Of a stretch of DNA of 50,259 nt, positions 1-10,830 are shown one piece after another. The notes beneath the pieces were generated by a model. That model had not been told where the DNA came from. It worked only from the letters and a program-made list of their open reading frames with translations, and ran no database searches. The DNA comes from Tubiluchus corallicola (taxonomy: Eukaryota; Priapulida; Priapulimorpha; Priapulimorphida; Tubiluchidae), in assembly GCA_030141605.1 (NCBI GenBank), contig JAQGDQ010000842.1, positions 38,345-88,603 of the forward strand. Reading direction: 5' to 3'. Within the stretch, counting starts at the first letter, position 1; every line of letters starts with the position of its first letter. The translations under genes were made by a program, and so were the position numbers.

Positions 1-596
1 ATGGTGATTGTACAGCTAAGAATGCATTAACGAACACTTCATTTTTGGAAGATGCTGAATGATGAGCTTGAACTTTGATTTCTAACTTAGGGGGGGGCTC
101 ATGTTGCCTTTCATTACCTGCTTTATTTGGGGAGAGTATAATTATTCATGCTAAAAATTTTCCATCGTCTCAAATTACTTATTAAATCATTTTTTAAAAT
201 TTGACTATAACAAAATAACACTTGTCTTTAATCTGTTAAATTTACTGATTCGTGTTTCAAAGCTGTAAAATGAAAACAAAATCATTATTTTTCATAAAAA
301 CAACACAGAGAGGATTTAAAGAAGATACTTTTGTGATTTTGTTTCTTTTTTGGGGGGAAAAATCTTTCACACATTTTGCTACTAATTTATAATTAACGTA
401 ATTTAGTTTGACTAGTTGGCATCCTTCTGTCTCGGCAGACAATGGAGTGTGTGCCAAGAGAGTCAGTTATTATCACATTGATGGTTTACTACGTTGACTG
501 TGGCTGAGCAGTGCGATCCTTGAACGTCTCCAGGGCGCACGCCTGGGCAAGGTGTAGTCCAAAGTTAATAATTAACTTAATAATGTGTTTTAATAT
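1..596. repeat. Intergenic spacer, copy 1 of the CT/TTATG-type spacer
   Basis: No gene is visible. The stretch is homologous to about 15,960-16,556 and 31,160-31,755, which lie 5' of lectin copies C and F and lead into TTATG arrays. Its presence here implies another lectin copy of the C/F type just left of the window. It contains the truncated GC-rich retroposon at 417-555. Confidence 0.7.
417..555 (-). mobile_element. 5'-truncated copy of a GC-rich retroposon
   Basis: About 140 bp match the minus-strand 3' end of the full element at 8,971-9,397, from the GGCATCC end to the GCCTGGGCAAGG motif. The match then stops abruptly. Loss of the 5' part with retention of the 3' end is the usual pattern of reverse-transcribed insertions. 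The same truncated copy occurs at 16,377-16,515 and 31,574-31,711, so the insertion predates the spacer duplication. Confidence 0.6.
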
Positions 597-1174
597 AATG
601 TTATGTTATGTTGTGTTGCATTGTGTTGTGTTATGATGTGCTGTGCTGTGTTGTGCTGTGCTGTGCTGTGTTGCACTGTGATGTGCTGTGCTATGCTACG
701 CTATGTTATGTTATGTTATGTTATGTTATGTTATGTTATGTTATGTTATGTTATGTTATGTTATGTTATGTTATGTTATGTTATGTTATGTTATGTTATG
801 TTATGTTATGTTATGTTATGTTATGTTATGTTATGTTATGTTATGTTATGTTATGCTATGTTATGTTATGTTATGTTTTGTTATGCTATGTTATGTTATG
901 TTATGTTATGCTATGCTATGCTATGCTATGCTATGCTATGTTATGTTATGTTATGTTATGTTATGTTATGTTATGTTATGTTATGTTATGTTATGTTATG
1001 TTATGTTATGTTATGTTATGTTATGTTATGTTATGTTATGTTATGTTATGTTATGTTATGTTATGTTATGTTATGTTATGTTATGTTATGTTATGTTATG
1101 TTATGTTATGTTATGTTATGTTATGTTATGTTATGTTATGTTATGTTATGTTATGTTATGTTATGTTATGTTAT
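597..1174. repeat. Pentanucleotide microsatellite (TTATG)n
   Basis: About 115 pentamers, mainly TTATG, with a TTGTG/CTGTG start (600-690) and interspersed CTATG units. All frames are open only because TTATG lacks stop codons in this reading; the predicted MLCYV-type repeats are not treated as protein. Equivalent arrays sit 3' of lectins D and G. Confidence 0.97.
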
Positions 1175-1222
1175 GAGAGAAGAAAACGTAAAACAACAGC
1201 AGAAAGAGTAAAATTATTAAAT

Positions 1223-1430
1223 TAAATGACATGCCAGACGTCTACCCCATCGTGCTCCATGCCAGTTGTCATTGCGGAACAGGTGCTGAGATGGGAGTGG
1301 TTATAACTAAACACTAGTTATAGCTGCCATGCAATGCTGATATGCAATAGCTTCGTAATAGATGAAGCCATCACAATGTAGAGGGTGTCGAAAATGAAGA
1401 GCATTTCGTCTTCGTAACAATATAATGGTA
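1223..1430 (-). other. Conserved block downstream of lectin A, possible decayed exon
   Basis: A ~200-bp block found 3' of every lectin copy, beyond the poly(A) signal. In the best-preserved copies (6,034-6,227; 26,934-27,118; 32,546-32,745) about 60 codons are open on both strands in register. This copy has lost one base near 1,385 and differs by further small changes in the middle, so it is broken. See the entry at 32,546. Confidence 0.4.
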
Positions 1431-1633
1431 ACTAATATGACGTAGTTATGAAACTTTATTAGTTACGATGATACTGAATAATGCAGATAACAGTAATAAA
1501 AACTGTTTTTGTAAAGCATTAGAAGTTAACAAGAAACTAATAATGGATTAAAAAGAAAATGGAACAAAGAATTAGTGTGGTGTGTAGGCATTTGTTCTTA
1601 TGTGATCCATACAATTATGTAATCCACTTTTCA

Positions 1634-4166
1634 CTACATGGCATTGGATTCACATGCGAAGGATGCTTCAACATCATAGGGATAATCATCCCAAAGATAA
1701 TCGTATGGCTTGCGAATTATTACATAGTGCTGTTTTCCCTGATAATTATCAGGTTGACTACCATTCCAGTTACTAAATATGATGGGTTGACCGTTGGAAA
1801 ACCACCTCCAGTCGCCTTCACTGTGTTGGTCTGTTCCACCAATCCAGAGGTTTTCAATACCTATAAAGAATGCAACTTCTGCGTTGAAATAAAACGTTTA
1901 AAGCAGAAACTTAGAAGCCATATTATCATGTCAAGGCATGTTTTTACTTTGGTTAAAATAGTTTAATGTGCAGCTTAGAAAATGCTGTTAAACTGAAGGT
2001 ATGGCAAAATGATATTTGTATTTTGGTGCAGTACAAGTGCACTAATGTTTTAATGGCCCCTTTAATGTAGTGGGATATTTTTTCTGCATCTACATCGTTG
2101 GTTTGTCTTTATGTAAATTTGACAAATATGACTTTTCCTTGATAAAATTGTTCCTGCTTGACAAATGACTGATTTAGATGGCTAAGAATAGTAGTACCAC
2201 AGTTAATAAATCAATACCGAGAATATTACAAAAAAGCCCTCTAAAAATCACTGGACAGTTGTGACAACAAAGAAAAGGCAGCTGTGACAATTATTTCAAT
2301 GGCAATTATCATTACAAGTTAAAAATCACATGAGCACATTTACACATGGACATAATGTTAGTACAAATGTCAAAAAAAGCTTTTAAATAGGTAAAGTCCA
2401 AATCGTTAAATTTTCTCTTATTTCCTCTGTAACAGTACAGTTACACACAACATGGATTTTCAGTTTCCACATTCCTACAGGTGCAAACCTTTGAATTTGT
2501 AGGATTCTTGACCAGCGGCCACTCTCTATTTTTAGCCGGTCAAATATCACTACATATAACCACAACGTAACTTCGTTGACGGCGACTTTCACTCCAAGGC
2601 AATTTCTTGATAACATAATTTAATATCCAGATTTCATTAACCACGACAACGCCTTGGTAATTTACAGAAAAAGCAAGTTTGCATACGTTCATTTGCGTGA
2701 AGAAAATTATTCTGGTGGGGTGTGATTTGCCAGGTGCCAATAAAAGTAGAACAATATTACATCTTACAAGTTTGCAGTTAAAGTATGATTATCTTTACAC
2801 GGGACATACCGGAGCTTGCATACTTACATTTGGGCAAAGAATTCATTTTGGTGGGGTGGAACAATTATTTTGTGTGATCTTCGTCGAACAGTTACTAGTA
2901 AAATATGACTTTCCCGTCTAAAATCTGTTATAGGAGTTAATGTTTCCAGCTCAGTATGACTAGCTACTCCTCATAAAAATTATTACCTTTAAATAGTAAA
3001 GGTTTCGCCATTGTGTTTTTTACGTCTGTTTAGAACAATTTTTGTGATGTGAACAGTGAGGGAATTGCATAGTACAAATTTACTAATACCCAGCAGACAG
3101 CAAATAAATGTTTTACCGTTCATAGAGTCACAGGGTGATTAGTGCATTTGTAGCTGGCATGTTGCCAAGCAATGTACGTGTGTGGAACCTGCTCAACAAA
3201 TTTTTCTCACTCAACATTCTAGACACTTGCATTTAGTTCTAATTCTGTTTTCTCCATTTACCATTAAATCGGGTTTTGAACCTCAATCCTAATATTTTGG
3301 TTCTGATTGGAATCCCGAACTTCATACTGAGCTTGAGAATCTAGCCCTCCAGCTCTGTTAGCTTTTCGGATTCCGATTCCGAGCAGCTGATCCCTACCGA
3401 AACTCCGATAATGTGTGGAAATTAAACACAGCTAATGTTGACTAGAATTACTCAAAAAAAATATTAAACTGCCATGTGCCGCTACGGCACAGAAACTTTC
3501 GCCAGATATTTAACTTGAGATAAATCATAACCTATAAAATGACTTCTGTTGTTAATCTGCACCTCAGTGTTGCCATGTACGTTATGACAATTTGGCTTAT
3601 TATATAAAAAGTAATAACATTTAAAAGCTTCAAATACATGCCTTTTGCTTTCATATTATTGACTACAAACTGATCTTCCTCAGCGGTTTTTATTTCAACC
3701 AAGTCACTAGCTGTATCTATGCAATTCATCATAGCAGTCCACCAACCAACCTTGACTTTGTGAAACAAGTAACAGTGTCCATTGTAGTATTCTCCACCAT
3801 TTTTGCAACATGCTGAGCATGATGCAGTCTCATTCTAGAGGAAAAGCAAATTGCAAACTGAGAGAACACGTTCAGCAAATCCTTTCAAAAGTGTTGGCAC
3901 TTGTACTTGTAAATTCTATCGAAAAGCTAGTTACATGTTTAAATCAAATCATTGCTGCTATATTAATTGAATGCGTATATATTCATAGTGAGATTTTTGA
4001 TTATTTATTAAACTTTGTTAAACTCCAAATTTAATAATGATTGTATTAATTTTAAAGTAATTACCTGTGTGGCCATACTGATATTTGTCCCACCTTCAAT
4101 GCTAGCACTCGCAACCCCGAGAAAAAGTAACACTACCAGTAAGCTGATCACAGAGACCACATTCAT
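1634..4166 (-). CDS. Secreted C-type lectin-like protein, copy A (3 exons)
   Basis: The predicted product is a secreted single-CTLD protein of about 179 aa (Lectin_C family). Exon 1 is 4065-4166: ATG, a 21-residue signal peptide ending in GVASA, and a GTAATT donor. Exon 2 is 3642-3834, with a TTTTCCTCTAG acceptor. It encodes the first cysteines, the YYNGHCYLF motif, MNC and the AEEDQFVV segment, and ends at AAAG before a GC donor (GCATGT). Exon 3 is 1634-1878 with a CAGAAG tandem acceptor. It carries WIGGTD, EGDWRW, QPDN and the terminal FACE cysteine. The phases join exactly (0, then 1). The two inner CTLD cysteines are absent (QHY and WDDYPYD replace EDC and WNDxxC), so classical calcium-dependent sugar binding is doubtful. 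NIS and NET are possible N-glycosylation sites. A poly(A) signal AATAAA lies at 1455-1460 on the complement. Splicing is inferred, not proven. Confidence 0.82.
2383..2616 (-). other. Conserved open segment inside the CTLD intron of copy A
   Basis: A minus-strand frame with the motif GRWSRI and the ending TEEIRENLTIW stays open here and in copies C (12,669-12,878) and E (24,696-24,878), and partly in G (34,057-34,180). It was deleted from B, D and F. It could be a cryptic exon or a dispersed repeat. I do not recognise a domain. Confidence 0.3.
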
Positions 4167-4455
4167 TGTGCAAGTAACAACTACTGCCACAACAAACTAC
4201 GAAAAAAAGTCTTGTAAGTTTATGAACATCAAAATAAGTGTGTTAATAAGAAAACCATAAATGGGCAAAAACAAATCACAAAAAATCATCCAATTAGAGC
4301 TTATTTGTTCAAAAATTGGATAAAATTTTTCTATAAAACTAGTGTCACGTGTGTAAGACGAATCGCCGTAATATCAGTGCAAAGTCACGTTCGAACACAT
4401 GTTTATGGTGTAAACAGTTAGAATGCTACAATACAATTTGAGCCACTTTAGCACT

Positions 4456-4570
4456 TGACGTCACAACAATGAAACAATGTCATTTATGTATTCTTTGTTT
4501 TGTGATAAAACAATAGAAAAAGTTTAATTACTATGATGTCACAACAAAAATCTAATGTCGCGCATGCGCA
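4456..4570. promoter_or_regulatory. CRE and NRF-1-like sites between lectin A and a zinc-finger relic
   Basis: A perfect palindromic CRE, TGACGTCA, lies at 4456-4463. CGCGCATGCGCA at 4559-4570 matches the NRF-1 consensus YGCGCAYGCGCR exactly. A TGATGTCA-like site lies between them near 4534. The lectin start codon is 290 bp away on the minus strand. On the plus strand a CAG/GTGAAGT splice-donor-like site follows at 4641, ahead of the zinc-finger relic. The arrangement suggests a bidirectional promoter. The same module is kept upstream of G (36,023-36,137) and in altered form upstream of C and F. Confidence 0.5.
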
Positions 4571-4746
4571 GGAACGTATTTCCTGCTTGAATATCGACCA
4601 ATACTTAAAAGTGAGTTGCTCAAGCCAGAGAGAAACCAGTCAGGTGAAGTCACCATGAGGCATCGTTTGCTGCTGGCAGTTTGAAAAGACATTGCAGAAC
4701 TCACAGTAGAAAAAAGTGAATCAAGTTTAGTTAGTCAGATACAACG

Positions 4747-4857
4747 TGTGCTTATGCACACCCCCTGAAACTGCATTCAAAAAGCTGCACTGCAGAAAAA
4801 CTTTTCAAAGGCAGTCATAGTGATGCAGTATTTTCTGATGCAGTCACAGTCTGAAAA
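4747..4857 (+). pseudogene. C2H2 zinc-finger relic upstream of lectin A
   Basis: In one plus frame the sequence reads CAYAHP, then LKLHSKS, then a TGEK-like linker (TAEKLFKG), then SHSDAVFSDA, before a stop. This matches fingers 11-12 of the intact zinc-finger gene (TAYAHPGALRLHSS, TGEKPFKC, YHCDAAF) with two residues deleted and key cysteines and a histidine mutated. It is non-functional. Its position opposite lectin A mirrors the zinc-finger relic opposite lectin G. Confidence 0.75.
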
Positions 4858-4869
4858 AACGTTAAATTT

Positions 4870-6030
4870 TAATAATTTACTGTCATTAATTGTAATTTTT
4901 TTTTTAAACCAGGTGACAAAAAAACATCTAACTTCAAAAGTTCCAAATTTTTAATTTCACAAGTTTAAGATGAAGTGGCAAAACTCATCTATTTTCAGCA
5001 TGAGTCTAGTGACACCTGAAACTGATTGAAAATTTTTTTAGTTCTAACTAGTGTTGATCGCAACAAAGTTTTTGTAAGAAATTTGACCCAATTATACTAA
5101 TTACTGTGCGAAAACATTAAGGTGACTACAAGCTTGTAGATTTAAATTCAGTTTGCAACACTTACGCTGGAATAAACATTTAAAATGAAAAAGAAACCTA
5201 TTAAGTCAGACACTAAAAACACAGCAAGATAATCAAACAATCATGCGAGGCAAAACTTCTCTTGTTAGTTCTAGTTCAACAGTAGATTCCTCTTGAACTT
5301 CTGTTGTTCTCTGATTTTGAACATTAAAATTTTGCAGCAACAGCAACATTGTTAGTCAAAGCATCATCGTGCCATCACTCACTGTGGGTTCTCTCTTGCT
5401 ACCCCACAACTTGATTCTATAACTTTTGATGTGAAAATTATGCTTTTGTACCAACATATTCTTCTATTAATATTTGCTGTCGTTATTTTGTAAAACTTGA
5501 AAATTCATCCAACGAGTATTCCCCTGACATAATGCATTTTTATCACTCTGCTATTTCTCACTCCACAAATGCAAAAAAATTGTGGCATTTTCAAGCCAAT
5601 CTGTATCAAGTTCATTTGCGTAACAAAATTTTCGGTCAACTCTATAATTAATTAAATATTATGACTAAAAACTTGTTAGTGATTTTTTTTAAATAACTTA
5701 GCTAGGAGCTGTAAACTGTAATTTTATTGGTGTATCGAATTTCTGAACCACCCTGTACAAATTTTCTTACAGGCAAACCGTACAATTCTTCATACAGACG
5801 ATCGAACAGATTGGCATTTTCACAATGGTTCAAATTCTCTGTAATTTACTTTGAGCAAATGTATTAAGTAAAACTGAGCAAACCAAAAGCTTTCAAATTT
5901 TATTTCGCAACTTTGCCAGCAATTGCGCCACTTACTAACAAAGCACAACCATTATAAAGTAGATTATTTTAATTTTTAAACACATAACAAAACATGTTAC
6001 AAAACAACAGTAGAAAATTGTAAAATTACT
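4870..6030. repeat. Plain intergenic spacer duplicated at 25.76-26.93 kb
   Basis: No gene is visible. The stretch is nearly identical to about 25,760-26,930, an offset of roughly 20.9 kb, and both copies lead into the next lectin's 3' end. Around 5,745 is a CACCCTGTA motif like those at DNA-transposon ends, but no complete element could be bounded. Confidence 0.75.
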
Positions 6031-6033
6031 AAA

Positions 6034-6227
6034 TTAAACGATACGCCAAACGTCTACCCCATCGTGCTCCATGCCGGTTGTCATTGCGGAACAGGTGCTG
6101 AAATGGAAGTCGCTACTTATAGCTGCTATGCAGTGCCGATATGCAATGGCTTCATAATAGATGAAACCATCGCAATGCAGAGGGGGGTCGAAAATGAAGA
6201 GCATTTTCTCTTCGTAACAATATAATG
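6034..6227 (-). other. Conserved block downstream of lectin B, possible decayed exon
   Basis: Intact copy of the block described at 32,546. On the minus strand it reads from YCYEEK through HFSTCSAMTTGMEHDG to a stop shortly after DVWRIV. On the plus strand the same codons are also open. Confidence 0.4.
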
Positions 6228-6455
6228 GTAATTAACGTGACGTATTTATGGAACTTTATTAGTTACGATCATACTGAATAATGCAGATAACAGTAATAAT
6301 CACTTAGATGATAACTTAATAATACATGGTAGTAATGATAAGAAGTTAACAATAAACTAATAATAGCTTAAAAGAAAATGGTACAAAGAATTGGTGTGAT
6401 ATGTAGGCAGTTGTTCTTATGTGATCCATACAATTATGTAATCCACTTTTCACTA

Positions 6456-8066
6456 CTAGGCATTCGATTCACATGCGAAGGATGATTTAACATCATAGGC
6501 ATAATCATCCCAACGATATCCGTCTGCCTTGCGAATTATTGCATAGTGCTGTTTTCCCTGATAATTTTCAGGTTGAATACCATTCCAGTTATTATATATC
6601 ATGGGTTGACCGTTGGAAATCCACCTCCAGTCGCCTTCACTGTGTTGATCTGTTCCACCAATCCAGAGGTGCTCAATTCCTGTAAAGGATGCAACTTCTT
6701 CGTTGAAATAAAACTTTTAAGCAGAAACTTAGAAGCCATATTATCATGTCAAGGCATTTTTGATTTTGGTTAAAATAGTTTAATGTGCGGCTTAGAAAAT
6801 ACTGTTAAATGAAGGTATGGCAAAATGATATTTGCATTTTGGTGCAGTACAAGTGCACTAATGTTTTAGTGGTCCCCTTAATGTAGTGGGATATTATTTC
6901 CGCATCTACATCGTTGGTTTGCCTTAATGTAAATTTGACAAATATGATTTTTCTTTTTATAAAAAAATTCCTGCTTGACAAATGACTGATTTAGATGGCT
7001 AGGAATAGTAGTAGCCACAGTAAATAAATCAATGCCGCGAATATTACGAAAAGCCCTCTAAAAACAATCACGTGCCAAGCAATGTACGTGTGTGGAACCT
7101 GCTCAAGAAATTTTTTTCACTCAACATTCTAGACACTTGCATTTAGTTCTAATTCTCTTATCTCCATTTACCACTAAATTGGGTTTCGAACCTCAGTTCT
7201 AACATTTTCCTTCTGATCGGAATCCCAAATTGACCACTTCATGGTGAGCCAAAAAAATCTAGCCCTCTTTTTCTGTTAGCTTCTCTTATTCCGATTCCGA
7301 GCAGCTGATCCCTAACCGAACTCCGATAATGTCTGGAAATTGGACACCCCTAATGTTGACTAGAATTACTCAAAAAATTAATATTAAACTGGCAAAAGCT
7401 GCTATGGCACAGAAACTTTCACCAGAAATTTAGCTTGAGATAAATCTGTAAAATGATCCTCTGTTGTTAATCTGCACAACAGTGTTGCCATGTACGTTAT
7501 GACAATTTGACTTATTATATAAAAAGTAAAAACATTTAAGGCTTCAAATATTCGCCTTTCGCTTTCATATTGTTGACTACAAACTGATCTTCCTCAGCGG
7601 TTTCTATTTCAACCAAGTCACTAGCTGTTTTCAAGCAATTCAAGACAGCTGTTCCCCAGTGCACCGTGATTTTGTGAAACAAGTAACAGTGTCCATTGTA
7701 GTATTCACCACCATTTTTACAACATGTTGAGCATGACGCAATCTCATTCTAGAGGAAAAACAAATTGCAAACTAAGAGAACACGTTCAAAAGTGTTGGCA
7801 CTTGTACTTGTAAATTTTATCGAAAAGCTAGTTACATGTTTAAATCAAATTATTACAGCTATATAACTTGAATGCGTATATATTCATTGAGTAATTTTTG
7901 ATAATTTAGTGCCATTATTAAACTTCAAATTTAATAATGATTGTATTAATTTTAAAGTAATTACCTGTCTGGCCATACTGATGTTTGTCCCACCTTCAAT
8001 GCCTGCACTCGCACCCCCGAGAGAAAGTAACACTACCAGTAAGCTGATCACAGAGACCAAATTCAT
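6456..8066 (-). CDS. Secreted C-type lectin-like protein, copy B (3 exons)
   Basis: Exon 1 is 7965-8066 (signal peptide MNLVSVISLLVVLLSLGGASA). Exon 2 is 7556-7748, with a patch reading ITVHWGTAVLNC. Exon 3 is 6456-6697, behind an AAGAAG tandem acceptor. The product is about 178 aa. The loop motif is QPEN, and the inner cysteines are missing (QHYAII and WDDYAYD). The donor after exon 2 is GCGAAT, a poor match even to the GC-donor consensus, so splicing may be weak. The CTLD intron has lost about 1 kb relative to D, with the junction near 7,070. The 5' flank lacks the CRE and NRF-1-like module seen in A and G. The poly(A) signal complement lies at 6255-6260. Confidence 0.72.
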
Positions 8067-8099
8067 TGTGCAAGTAATAAGCAATAAAATATAAAAGCC

Positions 8100-8960
8100 A
8101 AGACTATTTTCGTGAATCTAACTAAGAAAAAATAAGTGATCCGAAACGAAGCAGAAAAGTACTCCAAATAAAATGCTTCAGTACAAATGTTGGAAAAGAA
8201 ATTTTAATAAACTACTGACACACGTTATTAATGAAAAATCAACCCTATAAGATCAAAGGAAAGCCTTGTTCTAATACCTATTGACACGATTTAAACTGTT
8301 GGAATGCTAGCTAACATACAACTGATGCCACGTGTTGTCACAACAATGAACCAATTTAACTATTGTTGTTTCATTCTGCATTCTTTGGCGCATTGTTTTG
8401 TAATAAGCATTGTCTCGATTTAGAACCCATTTTAATATTCCATTAGTAAAAGCTCTACAAAAAAAATTGCGTATAAAAACATTTTTATTCAAAAATATAC
8501 AAACATCCTACATAGTTCTCGTTTATAACGCAAAGCCAGCAGCAGCAGTTTTTACTGAATTAAAGTTATAAGATTATAAGCAGAGTATAATAGATGATGA
8601 CAGAGTAATGGTTTTGTGTCAACAGTTTTCCATGCGAAAATCCCAAAAATGGAGCATTTAATTACTGTAAATTATAGAAAACCAGAAGGTAAAATGTGAT
8701 AGAGTTGCAAAAAAGATTCATTTCACACTTTTCCTGAAACGCATAGGTGTTATAGAAAATAGGTAGGAATTTAATAAAATGTGTGAATTTCATGATTATA
8801 AAAATATATGATAACAAAATATAAATTACATGATTGCAGGACGTGGTTGAAAATGAGGTGGTACATGAAAGCGGTGTAGCTGATTTAAACCTCTGTAATT
8901 GTCGTTGAACAACGTGGATTTTCTATTTGAAAATAATAGCTTTCCAATGCAGCAAATGAT
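8100..8960. other. Intergenic, no gene seen
   Basis: AT-rich 5' flank of lectin B, nearly identical to 20,090-20,942 upstream of lectin D. It retains a stretch homologous to the C/F promoter flank near 8,330-8,420 but lacks a clear CRE or NRF-1-like site. Confidence 0.6.
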
Positions 8961-8970
8961 ATTTATATGT

Positions 8971-9397
8971 TGTTGTTGTTGGCATCCTTCTCTCTCGGAA
9001 CACAATGGAGTGTGCGCCAAGAGAGTCAGTTATTGATCACATTGATGGAGCTGCAGCGTCGACTGTGGCTGAGCAGTGCGATCCTTAAACGTCTCCAGGG
9101 CGCATGCCTGGGCAAAGTGTATCGAGATCCTGAGTTGCTCAGACAACAAGAGCCTCCTCTCTTCCTCCCTGGTGAAGAAAGCGGAGCGATACGTTTGGCA
9201 CCAGGTTGGCTGCAGGAGCTGCCGGAGTCAGTGTGCATGCTGCACTGGTCCGCCATTGGAGCTCCACTCCTGATTTGGAAGGTTTGCTCCTCTACACATG
9301 GCCGTTGGGTCACTTGACCTCCTCTGCCCTCTAGTCGTTGGTTGCTTCTGCAGTTCCTCCGCCTAGTGTCGAAATACAGTGTTGGCATCCTCGTACA
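8971..9397 (-). mobile_element. GC-rich retroposon with 10-bp target-site duplication, copy 1
   Basis: A 427-bp GC-rich island in AT-rich DNA, flanked by the perfect direct repeat ATTTATATGT at 8961-8970 and 9398-9407. On the minus strand the 3' end is a (CAA)n-like tail next to GGATGCCAAC. An 11-bp repeat, TGTTGGCATCC, lies near each end (8977-8987 and 9381-9391). Both strands have open frames of about 120 codons, but I recognise no protein in either. It fits a SINE-like or truncated LINE insertion. A near-identical copy lies at 20,953-21,378. Confidence 0.65.
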
Positions 9398-9399
9398 TT

Positions 9400-9960
9400 T
9401 ATATGTAAATAGCTAATAATCATAATTAAACGATACAGAACTATAAACTTATTTGGGAAAGACGTGTAACTGATAACAAATTTATCCAATTACAAGTGGA
9501 AGAAAACTCAAATTGCACTCAATGTTCAATGAAGGATAAAATTTATTTAATACATTTTTACCTTCAAAAATAGTGTAAAATTATAATAGTTTGATGACCT
9601 TACTTTTTAACAATATTTTCACTTCTTTATGGGTCAGGAATTAAATATGAAAACAACTTTACCTTGCTGAAAAAAGTCTCCACACTCTCTGCAGGTAGTG
9701 ATACTTTCAGACAATCGTAAAAGTTAAAACCATTTCTAAGCCCGTATATTAATTAGAAATTTCTTGGTAATAAGGGCTTTTAATAAAATACCAAGATCTC
9801 ACGTTGCTAGGTTTACAGTATAATGTCTGTTGCGAAATTAAGCACTGTAACACAGTTAGCTCAACTACAAGGATTTCAACGTAAATGGAAGTAAGGAAAT
9901 AGTAGTCATTTAAATTATAGTTAGTTTAGCAAAAATGTACACTACTTTTCGCATGTCATG
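9400..9960. other. Intergenic, no gene seen
   Basis: AT-rich sequence between the retroposon and the LINE relic, matching 21,390-21,970 closely. Copy 2 carries a short TTATAT-rich expansion near 21,725-21,765. Confidence 0.6.
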
Positions 9961-9963
9961 GAT

Positions 9964-10830
9964 CTACAAAGATGAATACTGAAATATTAATTTTTTCTTT
10001 ATATTTACTGATAAGACGATAAATTGTTTGTTTTTAATTTCTTGGAGAATAGAGTTCCAGATATGTGGGCCTTGATATTTAAGAGAGCACACGGCTTTGT
10101 TTGTTTCATATCTTACTACATTCATACTATTGTTTGAGGCAAAACGAGTTTGATAATTTTGTAAAGCAGAAGGTTCGCTCATGTATCCGTTAAACAGTTG
10201 GGGCTGCTTTATTTTTAAATTTAAAAACGAATGTGACAAATTCTAGCTTATATATATCTGTTATTTTTAAAATTTTCAATTGATTATAGTGGTGAGTTGC
10301 ATATTCTCTGAGACCAGCAAAGCAAATAGCCTTAACAATTTTATTTTGATAAACAGTAAGATTTTGCATTGTAGTTTTTTGGCAGATCCCCATTTAAGTA
10401 TTCAATATAGTAAATAGGGAATACTAGACCATAGTATACTAATTTGAGTGTTGGAAAATCCAAGTAGTGTCTAAGTTTAAAGAATATGACAGCAATTTTA
10501 TACGTTAAGTGTTGAATGTGTGAGTTCCAGTTTAATTTGTCATCAATTTAGATTCCTAAATATTTAATTTCGTTTGATCGATCATTGTTAATATTGTTAA
10601 GTTTAATTCAAAAATTATTTACACCATTATTTGTTCTGTGATTGATGAAGAGAATGAACTTGGTTTTTTTATAATTGAGTGTTAATTTGCATGCCTTTAG
10701 CCAGGTGTGAATTTTGACAAGTTGGTCATTAACAATGTTTTCTAAAATTTTGATATTAGATGAGGCCATGAATAAGTTTGTAACATCTGCAAACTTTTGT
10801 GATTGAAGGCTAGAGCAGGAACGATTAGGA
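9964..10830 (-). pseudogene. LINE reverse-transcriptase relic, copy 1
   Basis: Minus-strand fragments in order: KFADVTNLFM (palm motif, where the family has ADD), NYKKTKFILFI, then EIKYLGI with a stop directly after it, then DDKLNWNSHIQHL and FFKLRHYL, and finally the C-terminal KYQGPHIWNSI segment. These are hallmarks of the RT palm and thumb of non-LTR retrotransposons (RVT_1 type). The catalytic second aspartate is replaced by valine at 10,782-10,784, and at least one frameshift separates 10,190-10,393 from 9,964-10,239. The 5' part is missing. It is dead. Confidence 0.82.

Noticed and set aside
603-1225. Three overlapping frames of 160-205 codons of the MLCYVMLCYV type
   Set aside because: They are translations of the (TTATG)n microsatellite. 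All frames are open because of the unit, and no start context, splice site or domain supports a protein. The same holds for 16,471-16,823 and 31,676-32,467.
1559-1966. Plus-strand frames across the lectin third exons (also at 6,546, 11,822, 17,674, 24,004 and 27,186)
   Set aside because: They are antisense shadows of the CTLD exon on the minus strand, which has matching splice sites, phases and CTLD motifs.
7321-7365. hAT-like transposon end (AGGGGTGTCCAA on the minus strand) within lectin introns
   Set aside because: The motif resembles hAT termini, but no matching second end or 8-bp target duplication was found, and the segment is present in all copies, so it may be ordinary intron.
8967-9388. 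Possible genes of 116-120 codons on both strands in the GC-rich island
   Set aside because: The island is a duplicated retroposon bounded by a target duplication. Neither strand shows a known domain, and high GC content alone gives open frames.
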